Source: Erythrobacter sp. | GTDB lineage: Bacteria > Pseudomonadota > Alphaproteobacteria > Sphingomonadales > Sphingomonadaceae | Direction of reading: 5' to 3' | DNA length: 64,000 nucleotides | Assembly (NCBI RefSeq): GCF_024305245.1 | Contig: NZ_JAMWYX010000010.1 | Coordinates: forward strand, 1-64,000 | Part shown: positions 48,325-57,425 of the stretch, piece by piece | Layout: each line of letters begins with the position of its first letter | Numbering within the stretch: position 1 is the first letter of the stretch | Notes under the pieces: model-generated | Database searches by the model: none | Told to the model about the DNA's origin: nothing | Seen by the model: the letters and a program-made list of their open reading frames with translations, nothing else | Position numbers and translations under genes: made by a program

Positions 48325-50682
48325 ATGCCCAGCTTTGCACAGAACCTCGAACGGACCCTGCACAATGCGCTCGGCAATGCCTCCGAACGCAAGCACGAAT
48401 ATGCGACGCTGGAGCACCTGCTGCTGGCGCTGATCGACGATGAGGACGCCGCCCAGGTGATGGCGGCGTGCGGAGTCGATCTGGCCGAGCTGGGCGAGGT
48501 GGTGAAGCAGTATCTCGATCAGGAGTACCAATCGCTCAAGACCGAGGACGGCGCCGATCCGCAGCCGACCGCCGGGTTCCAGCGGGTGATTCAGCGCGCG
48601 ATCCTGCACGTCCAGTCGAGCGGCAAGGACACCGTCACTGGCGCCAATGTGCTGGTAGCGCTGTTTTCCGAACGCGATAGTTATGCGGTCTATTTCCTCC
48701 AGCAGCAGGACATGAGCCGGCTGGATGCGGTCAGCTATATCAGCCACGGCATCGGCAAGGGCGGCCGCCAGATCGAAAGCAAGACCCCGCAAGGCGCGGA
48801 CAAGGCCGACGAACCGGCGCAGACCAAGGAAAGCGGCGGCAACAAGAAGGAAACCGCGCTCGACCAGTTCACCGTCAACCTCAACGTCAAGGCGGAAAGC
48901 GGCAAGATCGATCCGCTGATCGGTCGCGGGCCGGAAGTCGACCGGACGATCCAGATCCTGTGCCGCCGGTCGAAGAACAACCCGCTTTACGTGGGCGATC
49001 CCGGCGTCGGCAAGACCGCGATTGCCGAAGGTCTGGCGCGCAAGATCATCGAAGGCGATGTGCCCGAAGTGCTGGGCGAAGCGGTGATCTATTCGCTCGA
49101 CATGGGCGCGTTGCTGGCGGGCACGCGCTATCGCGGCGACTTCGAAGAGCGGCTGAAGCAGGTCGTGACCGAGCTTGAGGCGATGCCGCACGCGGTGCTG
49201 TTCATCGACGAGATCCACACCGTGATCGGTGCAGGCGCGACCAGCGGCGGGGCGATGGATGCCTCCAACCTGCTCAAGCCCGCCCTGTCGAGCGGCGCGA
49301 TCCGCTGCATCGGCAGCACCACCTACAAGGAATTCCGCAACCACTTCGAAAAGGACCGCGCACTGCTGCGCCGGTTCCAGAAGATCGACGTGAATGAGCC
49401 GACGATCGAGGACACGATCAAGATCCTCAAGGGTCTGCGGAGCGCGTTCGAGGATCACCACAAGGTGAAATACACCCCCGATGCGATCAAGACCGCGGTG
49501 GAACTCTCGGCACGTTACATCAATGACCGCAAGCTGCCCGACAAGGCGATCGACGTGATCGACGAAGTCGGCGCGATGCAGATGCTGGTGCCCCCCAGCC
49601 GCCGCAAGAAGACCATCACCGCACGCGAGATCGAAATGGTGATCGCGACGATGGCGCGCATCCCGGCCAAATCGGTCAGCAAGGACGACAAGAAGGCGCT
49701 CGAAAACCTCGAACGCGATCTGAAGCATGTTGTCTTCGGCCAGGACGAGGCGATCAAGCGTCTGTCGACCGCGATGAAGCTGGCGCGTGCAGGTCTGCGC
49801 GATCCGGACAAGCCGATCGGCAGCTTCCTGTTCAGCGGCCCGACCGGCGTCGGCAAGACCGAGGTCGCACGCCAGCTCGCCAGCATCATGGGGATCGAGC
49901 TGAAGCGGTTCGACATGTCCGAATATATGGAGCGTCACTCCGTATCGCGTCTGATCGGCGCGCCTCCGGGCTATGTCGGTTACGATCAGGGCGGCCTGCT
50001 GACCGATGCGATCGACCAGAACCCGCATTGCGTGCTGCTGCTCGACGAAATCGAAAAGGCGCACCCCGACCTGTTCAACATCCTGTTGCAGGTGATGGAT
50101 AATGGCCGCCTGACCGATCACCACGGCAAGACGGTCGATTTCCGCAATGTGGTGCTGATCATGACCACCAATGCCGGCGCGTCCGACATGGCGCGCAGCG
50201 GGATCGGGTTTGGCAACGTGTCCAAGGAAGACGCCGGGACCGAAGCGGTGCAGAAGATGTTCACGCCCGAATTCCGCAACCGTCTCGATGCGATCGTGCC
50301 GTTTGCCTATCTCGGCAAGAGCACGGTTGCCCGCGTGGTCGACAAGTTCATCCTCGAACTCGAACTGCAGCTGGCCGAACAGAACGTCCACATCCAGTTC
50401 GACAGCGACGCGCGCAGCTGGCTGGCGGACAAGGGTTACGACAAGCTGTATGGCGCGCGCCCGATGGGCCGGTTGATCCAGGACAAGATCAAGCAGCCGC
50501 TCGCCGAGGAATTATTGTTCGGCAAGCTGTCGGACGGCGGCGAGGTGCATGTCACCGTCAAGGACAACAAGCCCAGCTTCGAAATGACTCCGGCCCCGCC
50601 CAAGGTGAAGCCGAAGCGGAAAGCCCCGCCGAAAAAGAAACCCGCCGCGAAAAAGCCCGCGCCCGAGGCCGGCGAAGGCTGA
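48325..50682 (+). CDS. clpA: ATP-dependent Clp protease ATP-binding subunit ClpA
   Basis: '[39 protein letters not shown]', '[19 protein letters not shown]', '[19 protein letters not shown]'; Lys/Pro-rich C-terminal tail. Confidence 0.97.
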   Translation: MPSFAQNLERTLHNALGNASERKHEYATLEHLLLALIDDEDAAQVMAACGVDLAELGEVVKQYLDQEYQSLKTEDGADPQPTAGFQRVIQRAILHVQSSGKDTVTGANVLVALFSERDSYAVYFLQQQDMSRLDAVSYISHGIGKGGRQIESKTPQGADKADEPAQTKESGGNKKETALDQFTVNLNVKAESGKIDPLIGRGPEVDRTIQILCRRSKNNPLYVGDPGVGKTAIAEGLARKIIEGDVPEVLGEAVIYSLDMGALLAGTRYRGDFEERLKQVVTELEAMPHAVLFIDEIHTVIGAGATSGGAMDASNLLKPALSSGAIRCIGSTTYKEFRNHFEKDRALLRRFQKIDVNEPTIEDTIKILKGLRSAFEDHHKVKYTPDAIKTAVELSARYINDRKLPDKAIDVIDEVGAMQMLVPPSRRKKTITAREIEMVIATMARIPAKSVSKDDKKALENLERDLKHVVFGQDEAIKRLSTAMKLARAGLRDPDKPIGSFLFSGPTGVGKTEVARQLASIMGIELKRFDMSEYMERHSVSRLIGAPPGYVGYDQGGLLTDAIDQNPHCVLLLDEIEKAHPDLFNILLQVMDNGRLTDHHGKTVDFRNVVLIMTTNAGASDMARSGIGFGNVSKEDAGTEAVQKMFTPEFRNRLDAIVPFAYLGKSTVARVVDKFILELELQLAEQNVHIQFDSDARSWLADKGYDKLYGARPMGRLIQDKIKQPLAEELLFGKLSDGGEVHVTVKDNKPSFEMTPAPPKVKPKRKAPPKKKPAAKKPAPEAGEG

Positions 50683-50708
50683 GGCCACGGGTCCGTTTGG
50701 ATCCACGC

Positions 50709-50743
50709 AAGGGCGCGGACGGGGCAACCTGTCCGCGCCCTTT
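50709..50743 (+). terminator. clpA intrinsic terminator
   Basis: aagggcgcggac-ggggcaacct-gtccgcgcccttt: perfect long stem followed by ttt. Confidence 0.8.
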
Positions 50744-50897
50744 GCATATCTGAACGCCGCCACCGTAAATTTGCGAGATTGCGGCGGGCGCCCTGCGCGC
50801 AGCATGATGTCCTGCCAAGCAGCCAGAGATTGCGCCCGGCCAGCGCCAGGCGATCGGGTTTCGCCTGCAACTGCTGATGGGGACACGAGGACAAGCC

Positions 50898-51062
50898 ATG
50901 GTAGTAGATAAATTTCAATATCATACGCCGCATCTTGAAGCCTTCGGCACCGCGCGCGATGCGCTGCTGTCGGTTTCAAACCCGCAAGTCAGGCAGGCGG
51001 TGCAGGAACTGGCGGAGGACAGCCGCAAAATCATGCGATCGCGGAACTCCGGGCAAGCCTAG
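50898..51062 (+). CDS. Small hypothetical protein (54 aa)
   Basis: MVVDKFQYHTPHLEAFGTARDALLSVSNPQVRQAVQELAEDSRKIMRSRNSGQA; lies after the clpA terminator. Confidence 0.5.
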   Translation: MVVDKFQYHTPHLEAFGTARDALLSVSNPQVRQAVQELAEDSRKIMRSRNSGQA

Positions 51063-51121
51063 CCTGCGCTTTATGGCCGTGCAGGCTGGACACTGACCCT
51101 GCCCTTGCCCATCTCGGGCGC

Positions 51122-52126
51122 ATGACAGCCCCCTTCGCCTGGATCCGGCCCGAACCGTGGGGCATCCACATCGTTCCTGCCGATATCTGGGTCGATCCCT
51201 CGCGCCCTGTTCCGCGCGCGCTGGTGACGCATGGCCATGCCGATCACGCCCGCGGCGGGCATGGCGCAACGTTCGCCACCCCGGCGACCCTTGCGATCAT
51301 GAAGTTGCGCTACGCGACTTCGGACGGGGCAGTGCCGGTGGAGTATGGCGAAAGCATCGCGCTGGGCGGCGGGGTCAGCGCGACCTTCCTGCCCGCCGGT
51401 CACGTGCTCGGCAGCGCGCAAATCCTGCTCGAACACGCGGGCGAGCGGGTGATCATAACCGGCGATTACAAGCGCGCGCCCGATCCGACCTGCGAACCCT
51501 TTCAGGTCACCCCCTGCGACATCTTCATCACCGAGGCGACCTTCGGCCTGCCGGTCTTCACCCATCCGCCGATCGCCGAGGAAATCGGCAAATTGCTCAA
51601 GGCGCGCAGCGATAACCCCGAGGCTTGCGTGCTGGTGGGCGCCTATGCGCTGGGCAAGGCGCAGCGCGTGATCGCCGAATTGCGCGCGGCGGGCCACACG
51701 GACACGATCTGGCTGCACGGGGCGATGGAGGCGATGTGCCACCTGTATGAGGAACACGGCGTCCCGCTCGGCGATCTGCGGTTGGTCGGCGATGCGGGGA
51801 AGGATGAGATGCGCGGCAGCATCGTTGTCGCTCCGCCGTCCGCGCTGAACGACCGCTGGAGCCGCCGTCTGCCCGATCCGGTCACCGCGATGGCGAGCGG
51901 GTGGATGCGGGTGCGCGCCCGCGCCAAGCAGCGCGGGGTCGAACTGCCGCTGGTAATCTCCGACCATGCCGACTGGAACGAACTCACCGCCACCATCGCC
52001 GCTGTGAACCCGCAGGAAACCTGGATCACCCACGGACGCGAAGAGGCGCTGCTGCGCTGGTGCCAGCTCAACCAGCGCCGCGCCCGCGCGCTGGCGCTGG
52101 TCGGCTACGAGGATGAGGACGACTGA
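51122..52126 (+). CDS. Ligase-associated DNA damage response exonuclease (metallo-beta-lactamase/beta-CASP type)
   Basis: 'ALVTHGHADHARGGHG', 'FLPAGHVLGSAQILLEHAGERVIITGDYKR', 'EATFGLPVFTHP', 'LVISDHADWNEL'. Confidence 0.92.
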   Translation: MTAPFAWIRPEPWGIHIVPADIWVDPSRPVPRALVTHGHADHARGGHGATFATPATLAIMKLRYATSDGAVPVEYGESIALGGGVSATFLPAGHVLGSAQILLEHAGERVIITGDYKRAPDPTCEPFQVTPCDIFITEATFGLPVFTHPPIAEEIGKLLKARSDNPEACVLVGAYALGKAQRVIAELRAAGHTDTIWLHGAMEAMCHLYEEHGVPLGDLRLVGDAGKDEMRGSIVVAPPSALNDRWSRRLPDPVTAMASGWMRVRARAKQRGVELPLVISDHADWNELTATIAAVNPQETWITHGREEALLRWCQLNQRRARALALVGYEDEDD

Positions 52127-53724
52127 TGGAGGAGTTCGCCGCCCTCCTCGATGCGCTGATCTACACCGCCAGCCGCAACCGCAAGCTGGCGCTGATCGCG
52201 GATTACCTGCGCGCCGCGCCCGACACCGATCGCGGCTGGGCATTGGCCGCGCTGACCGGCGGGCTGGATTTCCCCGCAGTCAAATCCTCCACCATCCGCA
52301 ATCTGATGATGGAGCGGGTCGATCCGGTGCTGTGGGCGCTGAGCCGCGATTTTGTCGGCGATACGGCGGAAACCGCGAGCCTGCTGTGGCCGGAACCGAA
52401 GTCGCAGGCGCCGCAAGGCGATCTGTCGCTGGCCGACGTGGTCACGCGCCTGTCCGCACTCACCCGCGCCGCCGCGCCCAAAGAACTGCCCGGGCTGCTC
52501 GACCGGCTCGATGCGAAGGGGCGCTATGCCCTGATCAAGCTCGCCACCGGCGGGATGCGCGTCGGCGTGTCGGCGCGTCTGGCCAAGACCGCTTTCGCGC
52601 AGGCCTTCGATGTGGCGGTGGATGCGGTCGAGGAATATTGGCACGCGCTCGCCCCGCCCTATGGCGAACTGTTCGATTGGGCCGCACAGGGTGGCCCCGC
52701 CCCGGACCTTGCCGATGTCCCGCATTTTCGCCCCTTCATGCTCGCGCACCCGCTGGAGGGCGGTGAAGTCGATCTTGCCGATTATGCCGCCGAGTGGAAA
52801 TGGGACGGCATCCGGGTGCAACTGGTGCGCGCCGGGGGCGAGACGCGGGTCTATTCACGCTCGGGCGACGATATTTCCGCGACCTTCCCCGAATTGCTCG
52901 AAGTGCTGGCGTTCGATGCGGTGCTCGACGGCGAATTGCTGGTGCGCGGCACCGCACAGGGCGGAGAAGCGGGGGGTGCGGCGAGTTTCAACGCGCTCCA
53001 GCAAAGGCTCGGGCGTAAAGCCGTCTCGGCCAAGATGCTGCGCGAGTTTCCGGCCTTCGTGCGGCTTTATGATGTGCTCATCGCAGAAGGCGAAGACCAT
53101 CGCGAACAGCCGTGGGAGTCGCGCCGCGCAACTCTGGAGGCGTTGATGGACCGCCTGCCCGCCAGCCACTTCGATCTGTCGACGCTGGTCGCCGCCGATG
53201 ATTTCGCGCAGCTTGCCGCGATCCGGGAAACCGCGCGCGACGAGGCGATCGAAGGGCTGATGCTGAAACGCCGCGACAGCCGCTATCTGTCCGGGCGCAA
53301 GGTCGGGCTGTGGTACAAGTGGAAGCGCGATCCGCTGCTGATCGATTGCGTGCTGATGTATGCCCAGCGCGGGTCAGGCAAGCGGTCGAGCTTCTATTCG
53401 GATTACACATTCGGCTGCTGGGCCGACGATCCCGACGCCGGCGCGGACCTGCTTCCGGTCGGCAAGGCCTATTCGGGCTTCACTGACGAGGAGCTGAAGA
53501 AGATCGACCGCTTCGTGCGGCAGAACACGCTCAACCGCTTCGGCCCGGTGCGCGAGGTGGAGCGCAAGCTGGTGTTCGAAGTCGCGTTCGACAGCGTCCA
53601 CGCCAGCAAACGCCACAAATCCGGTCTCGCCATGCGCTTCCCCCGCATCCACCGCATCCGCTGGGACAAGCCCGCGCACGAGGCCGACCTGATCGCCAGC
53701 TTGCGAGCACTGGTGAAGGATTAA
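52126..53724 (+). CDS. ATP-dependent DNA ligase
   Basis: 'DYAAEWKWDGIRVQLVRAGGETRVYSRSGDDISATFPEL' (KxDG), 'DGELLVRG', 'EGLMLKRRDSRYLSGRKVGLWYKWKRDPLLIDCVLMYAQRGSG'. 1-bp overlap with the exonuclease. Confidence 0.95.
   Translation: MEEFAALLDALIYTASRNRKLALIADYLRAAPDTDRGWALAALTGGLDFPAVKSSTIRNLMMERVDPVLWALSRDFVGDTAETASLLWPEPKSQAPQGDLSLADVVTRLSALTRAAAPKELPGLLDRLDAKGRYALIKLATGGMRVGVSARLAKTAFAQAFDVAVDAVEEYWHALAPPYGELFDWAAQGGPAPDLADVPHFRPFMLAHPLEGGEVDLADYAAEWKWDGIRVQLVRAGGETRVYSRSGDDISATFPELLEVLAFDAVLDGELLVRGTAQGGEAGGAASFNALQQRLGRKAVSAKMLREFPAFVRLYDVLIAEGEDHREQPWESRRATLEALMDRLPASHFDLSTLVAADDFAQLAAIRETARDEAIEGLMLKRRDSRYLSGRKVGLWYKWKRDPLLIDCVLMYAQRGSGKRSSFYSDYTFGCWADDPDAGADLLPVGKAYSGFTDEELKKIDRFVRQNTLNRFGPVREVERKLVFEVAFDSVHASKRHKSGLAMRFPRIHRIRWDKPAHEADLIASLRALVKD
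53645..53724 (+). repeat. Copy A of an 80-bp direct repeat (3' end of the DNA ligase gene)
   Basis: 69/80 identical, ungapped, to 54407-54486 by manual alignment. Confidence 0.9.
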
Positions 53725-53743
53725 GCCGACCCTGCGATACATA

Positions 53744-53771
53744 TCACGGTGTTTGTTTCACGGTGTTTGTT
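53744..53771 (+). repeat. Perfect tandem 14-bp repeat (tcacggtgtttgtt x2)
   Basis: tcacggtgtttgtt|tcacggtgtttgtt immediately followed by ttgaca. Confidence 0.95.
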
Positions 53772-53800
53772 TTGACAAGCACCGCGTGAAGGGCATATTT
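53772..53800 (+). promoter_or_regulatory. Candidate sigma70-like promoter for the 53828 gene
   Basis: TTGACA (53772-53777), 17-bp spacer, atattt (53795-53800); start codon at 53828. Confidence 0.5.
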
Positions 53801-53827
53801 CCCATTGCAATTAGGGGGGTGTGAGAC

Positions 53828-54397
53828 ATGTTTCGAGCCGCAATTTTCGGACTGGCCTACTGTGTGGCGCTCACCGGCGCACAGGCGGCGCAGGCGCAAT
53901 CGTCCTATCCGTTCGTCGCCGAGGAATTCACGGTGCCGGAGGAACTGGTCACCCCCGATTTCCGGCTTCGGATGCTCACGGTTAATGACGTGGTGCGGGA
54001 CTTCGAAGCGGTCGTCGCCAGCACGCCACATTTGTCGAAGCTGTTTCCTTCGTCGGGCGGTTGGCCCACCGGACTCACCCTTGAAGACAACCTCATCGAT
54101 TTGGGGTGGCACCAGCGCGAGTTCACCCGCCGCAGGTCGTTTGCCTACACCGTCCTCTCCCCCGATGGCGCGAAGGTTATCGGCTGTGTCTACATCAATC
54201 CCACGCGCAAGGTCGGGTATGATGCCGATGTGACCTTCTGGGCGCGCGAAAGCTTTCAGGGCGACCCGGCAGACCGCGCACTTGAAGCCGCTGTGCGCGC
54301 CTGGGTGGCGACCGAGTGGCAGTTTGCCAATCCCGCGTTCCCGGGGCGCGACCTATCGTGGGAAGAATGGAAAGCTGTCCCGACCACAACACGATAG
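53828..54397 (+). CDS. Exported GNAT-like N-acetyltransferase-fold protein
   Basis: Signal peptide MFRAAIFGLAYCVALTGAQAAQAQS, then 'FRLRMLTVNDVVRDFEAVVAS...FAYTVLSPDGAKVIGCVYINPTRKVGYDADVTFWARESF', GNAT beta4-like. Confidence 0.7.
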   Translation: MFRAAIFGLAYCVALTGAQAAQAQSSYPFVAEEFTVPEELVTPDFRLRMLTVNDVVRDFEAVVASTPHLSKLFPSSGGWPTGLTLEDNLIDLGWHQREFTRRRSFAYTVLSPDGAKVIGCVYINPTRKVGYDADVTFWARESFQGDPADRALEAAVRAWVATEWQFANPAFPGRDLSWEEWKAVPTTTR

Positions 54398-54406
54398 CGC
54401 CGGATC

Positions 54407-54486
54407 GCATCCACCGCATCCGCTGAAACAAGCCCGCTCACGAAGCTGACCTGATCGCCAGCTTGCGAGCGCTGCAACAGGACTAA
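54407..54486 (+). pseudogene. Copy B: degenerate duplicate of the DNA ligase C-terminal coding end
   Basis: Reads RIHRIR*NKPAHEADLIASLRALQQD* against ligase RIHRIRWDKPAHEADLIASLRALVKD*; W codon replaced by TGA. Confidence 0.88.
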
Positions 54487-54566
54487 CCTGATTGAATCAA
54501 GCAGTTAAGCGCCTGTTTGCGCCTTTTCCGAGCCGTCGCGGGGAACCCACAGCTTGGCGTGAAACC

Positions 54567-54592
54567 GGAACATGGGCACCGAGGTCTCCGTT
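54567..54592 (+). promoter_or_regulatory. Candidate EcfG (general stress response) promoter
   Basis: GGAAC (54567-54571), 17 nt, CGTT (54589-54592); matches the alphaproteobacterial EcfG consensus GGAAC-N16-17-CGTT. Confidence 0.6.
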
Positions 54593-54620
54593 GATCTCAT
54601 GTAAATGAACAACGGAGACC
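54583..54620 (+). promoter_or_regulatory. Perfect 11-bp inverted repeat enclosing the RBS of the PRC-barrel gene
   Basis: ggtctccgttg (54583-54593), 16-nt loop, caacggagacc (54610-54620); the right arm contains the cggag Shine-Dalgarno, ATG at 54625. Confidence 0.85.
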
Positions 54621-54624
54621 GACC

Positions 54625-55278
54625 ATGAAGACAAGGACATTACTCGCCGCCGCCCTCGCCGCCACGACCCTCGGCACAGCCCCTGCCTTTGCGCAGACCG
54701 ATATGCGCGTGGCGCAGGCCGACTACGACCGGGCGATGAGCGAAAACGCCAGCGCCGAACGGATCCTGAGCGGCGATGTCACCCACGCATTCCGCCAGAT
54801 GGGCGAGGTCACGGACCTGATCCTCGATCCCGCCGGACAGCGCGTCGAATATATTCTCTACGAGACCCCCACCATCGCCAAAATCTACGGCGACGATGAT
54901 GGTTTCGTGCGGTGGGACAATATCGAGATCGAGCGCGGCGTCGGAGCCGGTCTCGATCTCAGGATCGACGACCCGGCCAGTGCCGAGGGCAAGGACAGGC
55001 TGCAGCTTACCAGAGCCGAGGCCGACGACCGGATGGTGAGCCGAATGATCGGCGGCGATATGATGTTCGCTGACGGTCAGACGCGCGAAATCGACGACAT
55101 CCTGTTCGATCCCGACACCGGCATGGTGAAGCACTTCGTGGTCGAATTCGATGCCGACAGTCTCTACTCCGAAGACACAAGGCTGATCCCGGCCGCGATG
55201 GTGAGCCTCGACGAGCAGCGCGGCTACTGGATGGCCGCCCAGCCGGTGACCTATACCTACGAAACCTGGATTTTCTGA
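54625..55278 (+). CDS. Exported PRC-barrel domain protein
   Basis: Signal peptide; 'GDVTHAFRQMGEVTDLILDPAGQRVEYILYE', 'EIDDILFDPDTGMVKHFVVEFD'. Confidence 0.85.
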   Translation: MKTRTLLAAALAATTLGTAPAFAQTDMRVAQADYDRAMSENASAERILSGDVTHAFRQMGEVTDLILDPAGQRVEYILYETPTIAKIYGDDDGFVRWDNIEIERGVGAGLDLRIDDPASAEGKDRLQLTRAEADDRMVSRMIGGDMMFADGQTREIDDILFDPDTGMVKHFVVEFDADSLYSEDTRLIPAAMVSLDEQRGYWMAAQPVTYTYETWIF

Positions 55279-55302
55279 TCGGGCTTTGATCGGAATAACG
55301 AC

Positions 55303-55328
55303 GGGCCGCGCTCATCAGGGCGCGGCCC
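55303..55328 (+). terminator. Intrinsic terminator after the PRC-barrel gene
   Basis: gggccgcgc-tcatcagg-gcgcggccc followed by tttgcgt. Confidence 0.75.
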
Positions 55329-55381
55329 TTTGCGTCGTTCCGGTCTCGCAAGGGGATTGAATTGCCCCTCGCTTCGGGCGC

Positions 55382-56035
55382 ATGACAACAGCCATGCACC
55401 GCTACGATCCCGCGCGCCAACGCCTCGCAATCGGCCTCGCTACGCTGGCGGGGCTGGTCGATGCGACCGGGTTCGTGGTGGCGGGCGGATATTTCACCTC
55501 CTTCATGTCGGGCAATACCACGCGCTTGGGGGTGGAACTGGTGGAGCGTCCCGCGCTTGCGCTGCTGCCGCTGGGTCTGATCGGATGCTTTCTGGCCGGG
55601 GTGGTGGCGGGCGCGCTGATGCTGCGGCGGGTGCCGGGGCGGCACAAGCGGGTATTGCTCGGTCTGGTCGCAGCGCTGCTGGGGATCGGCACCGGGGGGC
55701 TGGTTGCCGGTTGGCCGCTGCTATTTCTGGCAGCCTCGGCAACGGCGATGGGGGTTTCCAATAATGTCTTCACCCGCGACGGCGAGGTGACGGTCGGGGT
55801 CACCTACATGACCGGCGCTCTGGTGCGTTTCGGACAAGGTCTGGCGGCGCGGCTGGCTGGACAATCGCTCCCCGCGACGCGGGGTTATGGCCTGTTGTGG
55901 AGCGCGCTGGCATTGGGGGCGGTGGTCGGGGGCAGCCTGTGCCTGATCGACCGGTCGTTGGCGGCGGGCGCAGCCCTGTTTTCCGCGCTGGCGCTGTGGG
56001 GCTTCGCCTTCCGGGTGGAGACTACGCCGCGCTGA
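55382..56035 (+). CDS. DUF1275 (YoaK) family membrane protein
   Basis: 'LATLAGLVDATGFVVAGGYFTSFMSGNTTRLGVELVE', 'TYMTGALVRFGQGLA'; multiple TM. Confidence 0.9.
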   Translation: MTTAMHRYDPARQRLAIGLATLAGLVDATGFVVAGGYFTSFMSGNTTRLGVELVERPALALLPLGLIGCFLAGVVAGALMLRRVPGRHKRVLLGLVAALLGIGTGGLVAGWPLLFLAASATAMGVSNNVFTRDGEVTVGVTYMTGALVRFGQGLAARLAGQSLPATRGYGLLWSALALGAVVGGSLCLIDRSLAAGAALFSALALWGFAFRVETTPR

Positions 56036-56179
56036 TCCGCGCCAGCGACAGCGCCAACAGGCTAATATCTCATTTTAGGGTGCTCCGGCCAAAAACGCGC
56101 AGGCTGTGCAGAATGCCCGCGCATGTGCCGGGACATCCTGGTGGCCGCATATCGGCCCCGAAAACAACAAGGAGCCCTT

Positions 56180-56839
56180 ATGACAACCCCGAAATGGACG
56201 AAGCTCGCTCTGGCCGCCGCCGGCCTTGGAATGGTTGCTCCGGCTATGGCGCAGAACAATGACTGGGCCATGCAGCGCGAACAGCAGCGGCAAGCCAACA
56301 TGGCCGAACGCGTGAGCGCGGAAGAAATGCTGGATGGAGATATCTCCAACGGCTTCAGCCCGATCGCTTCGGTCGACGACATGATCTTGTCGACGGACGG
56401 GCGGCAGGTGCAATATGTGCTGTTCAATCAGCGCGGTTCCTACTTTCCGTTCGAAACCGGAAACGGCTTTGTCGAGTGGGCCAATATCGATGTCAGAGCC
56501 GGGCTGGGAGCGGGACCGGAACTTGTCGTCAATGACGAGGCGAGCGGAAAAGCGCCGCAGGAGATCGCGTTGACGCGGTCGCAGGCCAACCGGCGGATGG
56601 TGTCGAACCTGCTCAGTTCGAGCCTGACGTTTTCCGACGGGCAAGCCCTGCCGGTCAGCGACATCCTGTTCCACCCGGAAACCGGCATGCTGAGCGATTA
56701 CGTCGTACAGATGAATGCGGAATCCGTGTTCGACGACGATCAGCGCCGCATTCCGGCAAACATGGTCACGGTCGATGCGAATGGCGGATTGCGCGTCAAT
56801 CAGCCGACGACCTATCGCTACGAGATCTGGGTGCTCTAA
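56180..56839 (+). CDS. Exported PRC-barrel domain protein (paralogue of 54625)
   Basis: Signal peptide; 'EEMLDGDISNGFSPIASVDDMILSTDGRQVQYVLF', 'PVSDILFHPETGMLSDYVVQMNAESVFDDDQRRIPANMV'. Confidence 0.82.
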   Translation: MTTPKWTKLALAAAGLGMVAPAMAQNNDWAMQREQQRQANMAERVSAEEMLDGDISNGFSPIASVDDMILSTDGRQVQYVLFNQRGSYFPFETGNGFVEWANIDVRAGLGAGPELVVNDEASGKAPQEIALTRSQANRRMVSNLLSSSLTFSDGQALPVSDILFHPETGMLSDYVVQMNAESVFDDDQRRIPANMVTVDANGGLRVNQPTTYRYEIWVL

Positions 56840-57411
56840 AGCCCGCTGGCTGCCACGGCTTCGGCGTGGGCCTTTGCGTTTTCGGCATAGTGCATCACGC
56901 CCGCCCGCATTCCGGCGATCGCAGCGTCGCTGAGATCCTTCATGCGGGTTGCCGGGCGGCCGGCCCACAATTCGCGCGGGCCCATCACCTTGCGCTCGGT
57001 CAGCATTGCGCCGGCCGCCAGCATCGCGTCCGCGCCGACCACCGCCTTGTTCATGACAATCGCGCCGAGGCCCACGAAGCCGCGGCTCTCGATCGTGCAG
57101 CCATGTACCATCGCCATGTGGCCGATCAGCACATCATCGCCGATCACCAGCGGGCATCCATCCGGATCGCCGGGACGCGGCGGATCGCAGTGGAGGATGC
57201 TGCCGTCCTGCACATTGGTGCGCTCGCCGATGCGAATGCTGAACACATCGGCGCGCAGCACGCAATTGTACCAGATCGATGAACCCGCGCCGATCACGAC
57301 ATCGCCGATGATGGTGCTGCCGGGGGCGACGAATGCGGTTTCGTGGATCTTCGGCGTCTTCCCGTGGATCGGAATGATATTGACGCCGGGGCGGTGTTGG
57401 GGGCGGTTCAT
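56836..57411 (-). CDS. Gamma-carbonic anhydrase family protein (left-handed beta-helix)
   Basis: 'VAPGSTIIGDVVIGAGSSIWYNCVLRADVFSIRIGERTNVQDGSILHCD', 'VLIGHMAMVHGCTIESRGFVGLGAIVMNKAVV'. Confidence 0.92.
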   Translation of the reverse strand: MNRPQHRPGVNIIPIHGKTPKIHETAFVAPGSTIIGDVVIGAGSSIWYNCVLRADVFSIRIGERTNVQDGSILHCDPPRPGDPDGCPLVIGDDVLIGHMAMVHGCTIESRGFVGLGAIVMNKAVVGADAMLAAGAMLTERKVMGPRELWAGRPATRMKDLSDAAIAGMRAGVMHYAENAKAHAEAVAASGL

Positions 57412-57425
57412 ATTGCGGCCTTGCT

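Noticed and set aside
48310-50391. 693-aa minus-strand ORF opposite clpA
   Set aside because: Shadow ORF of a well-conserved clpA; His/Arg/Asp-rich low-complexity translation typical of antisense high-GC coding.
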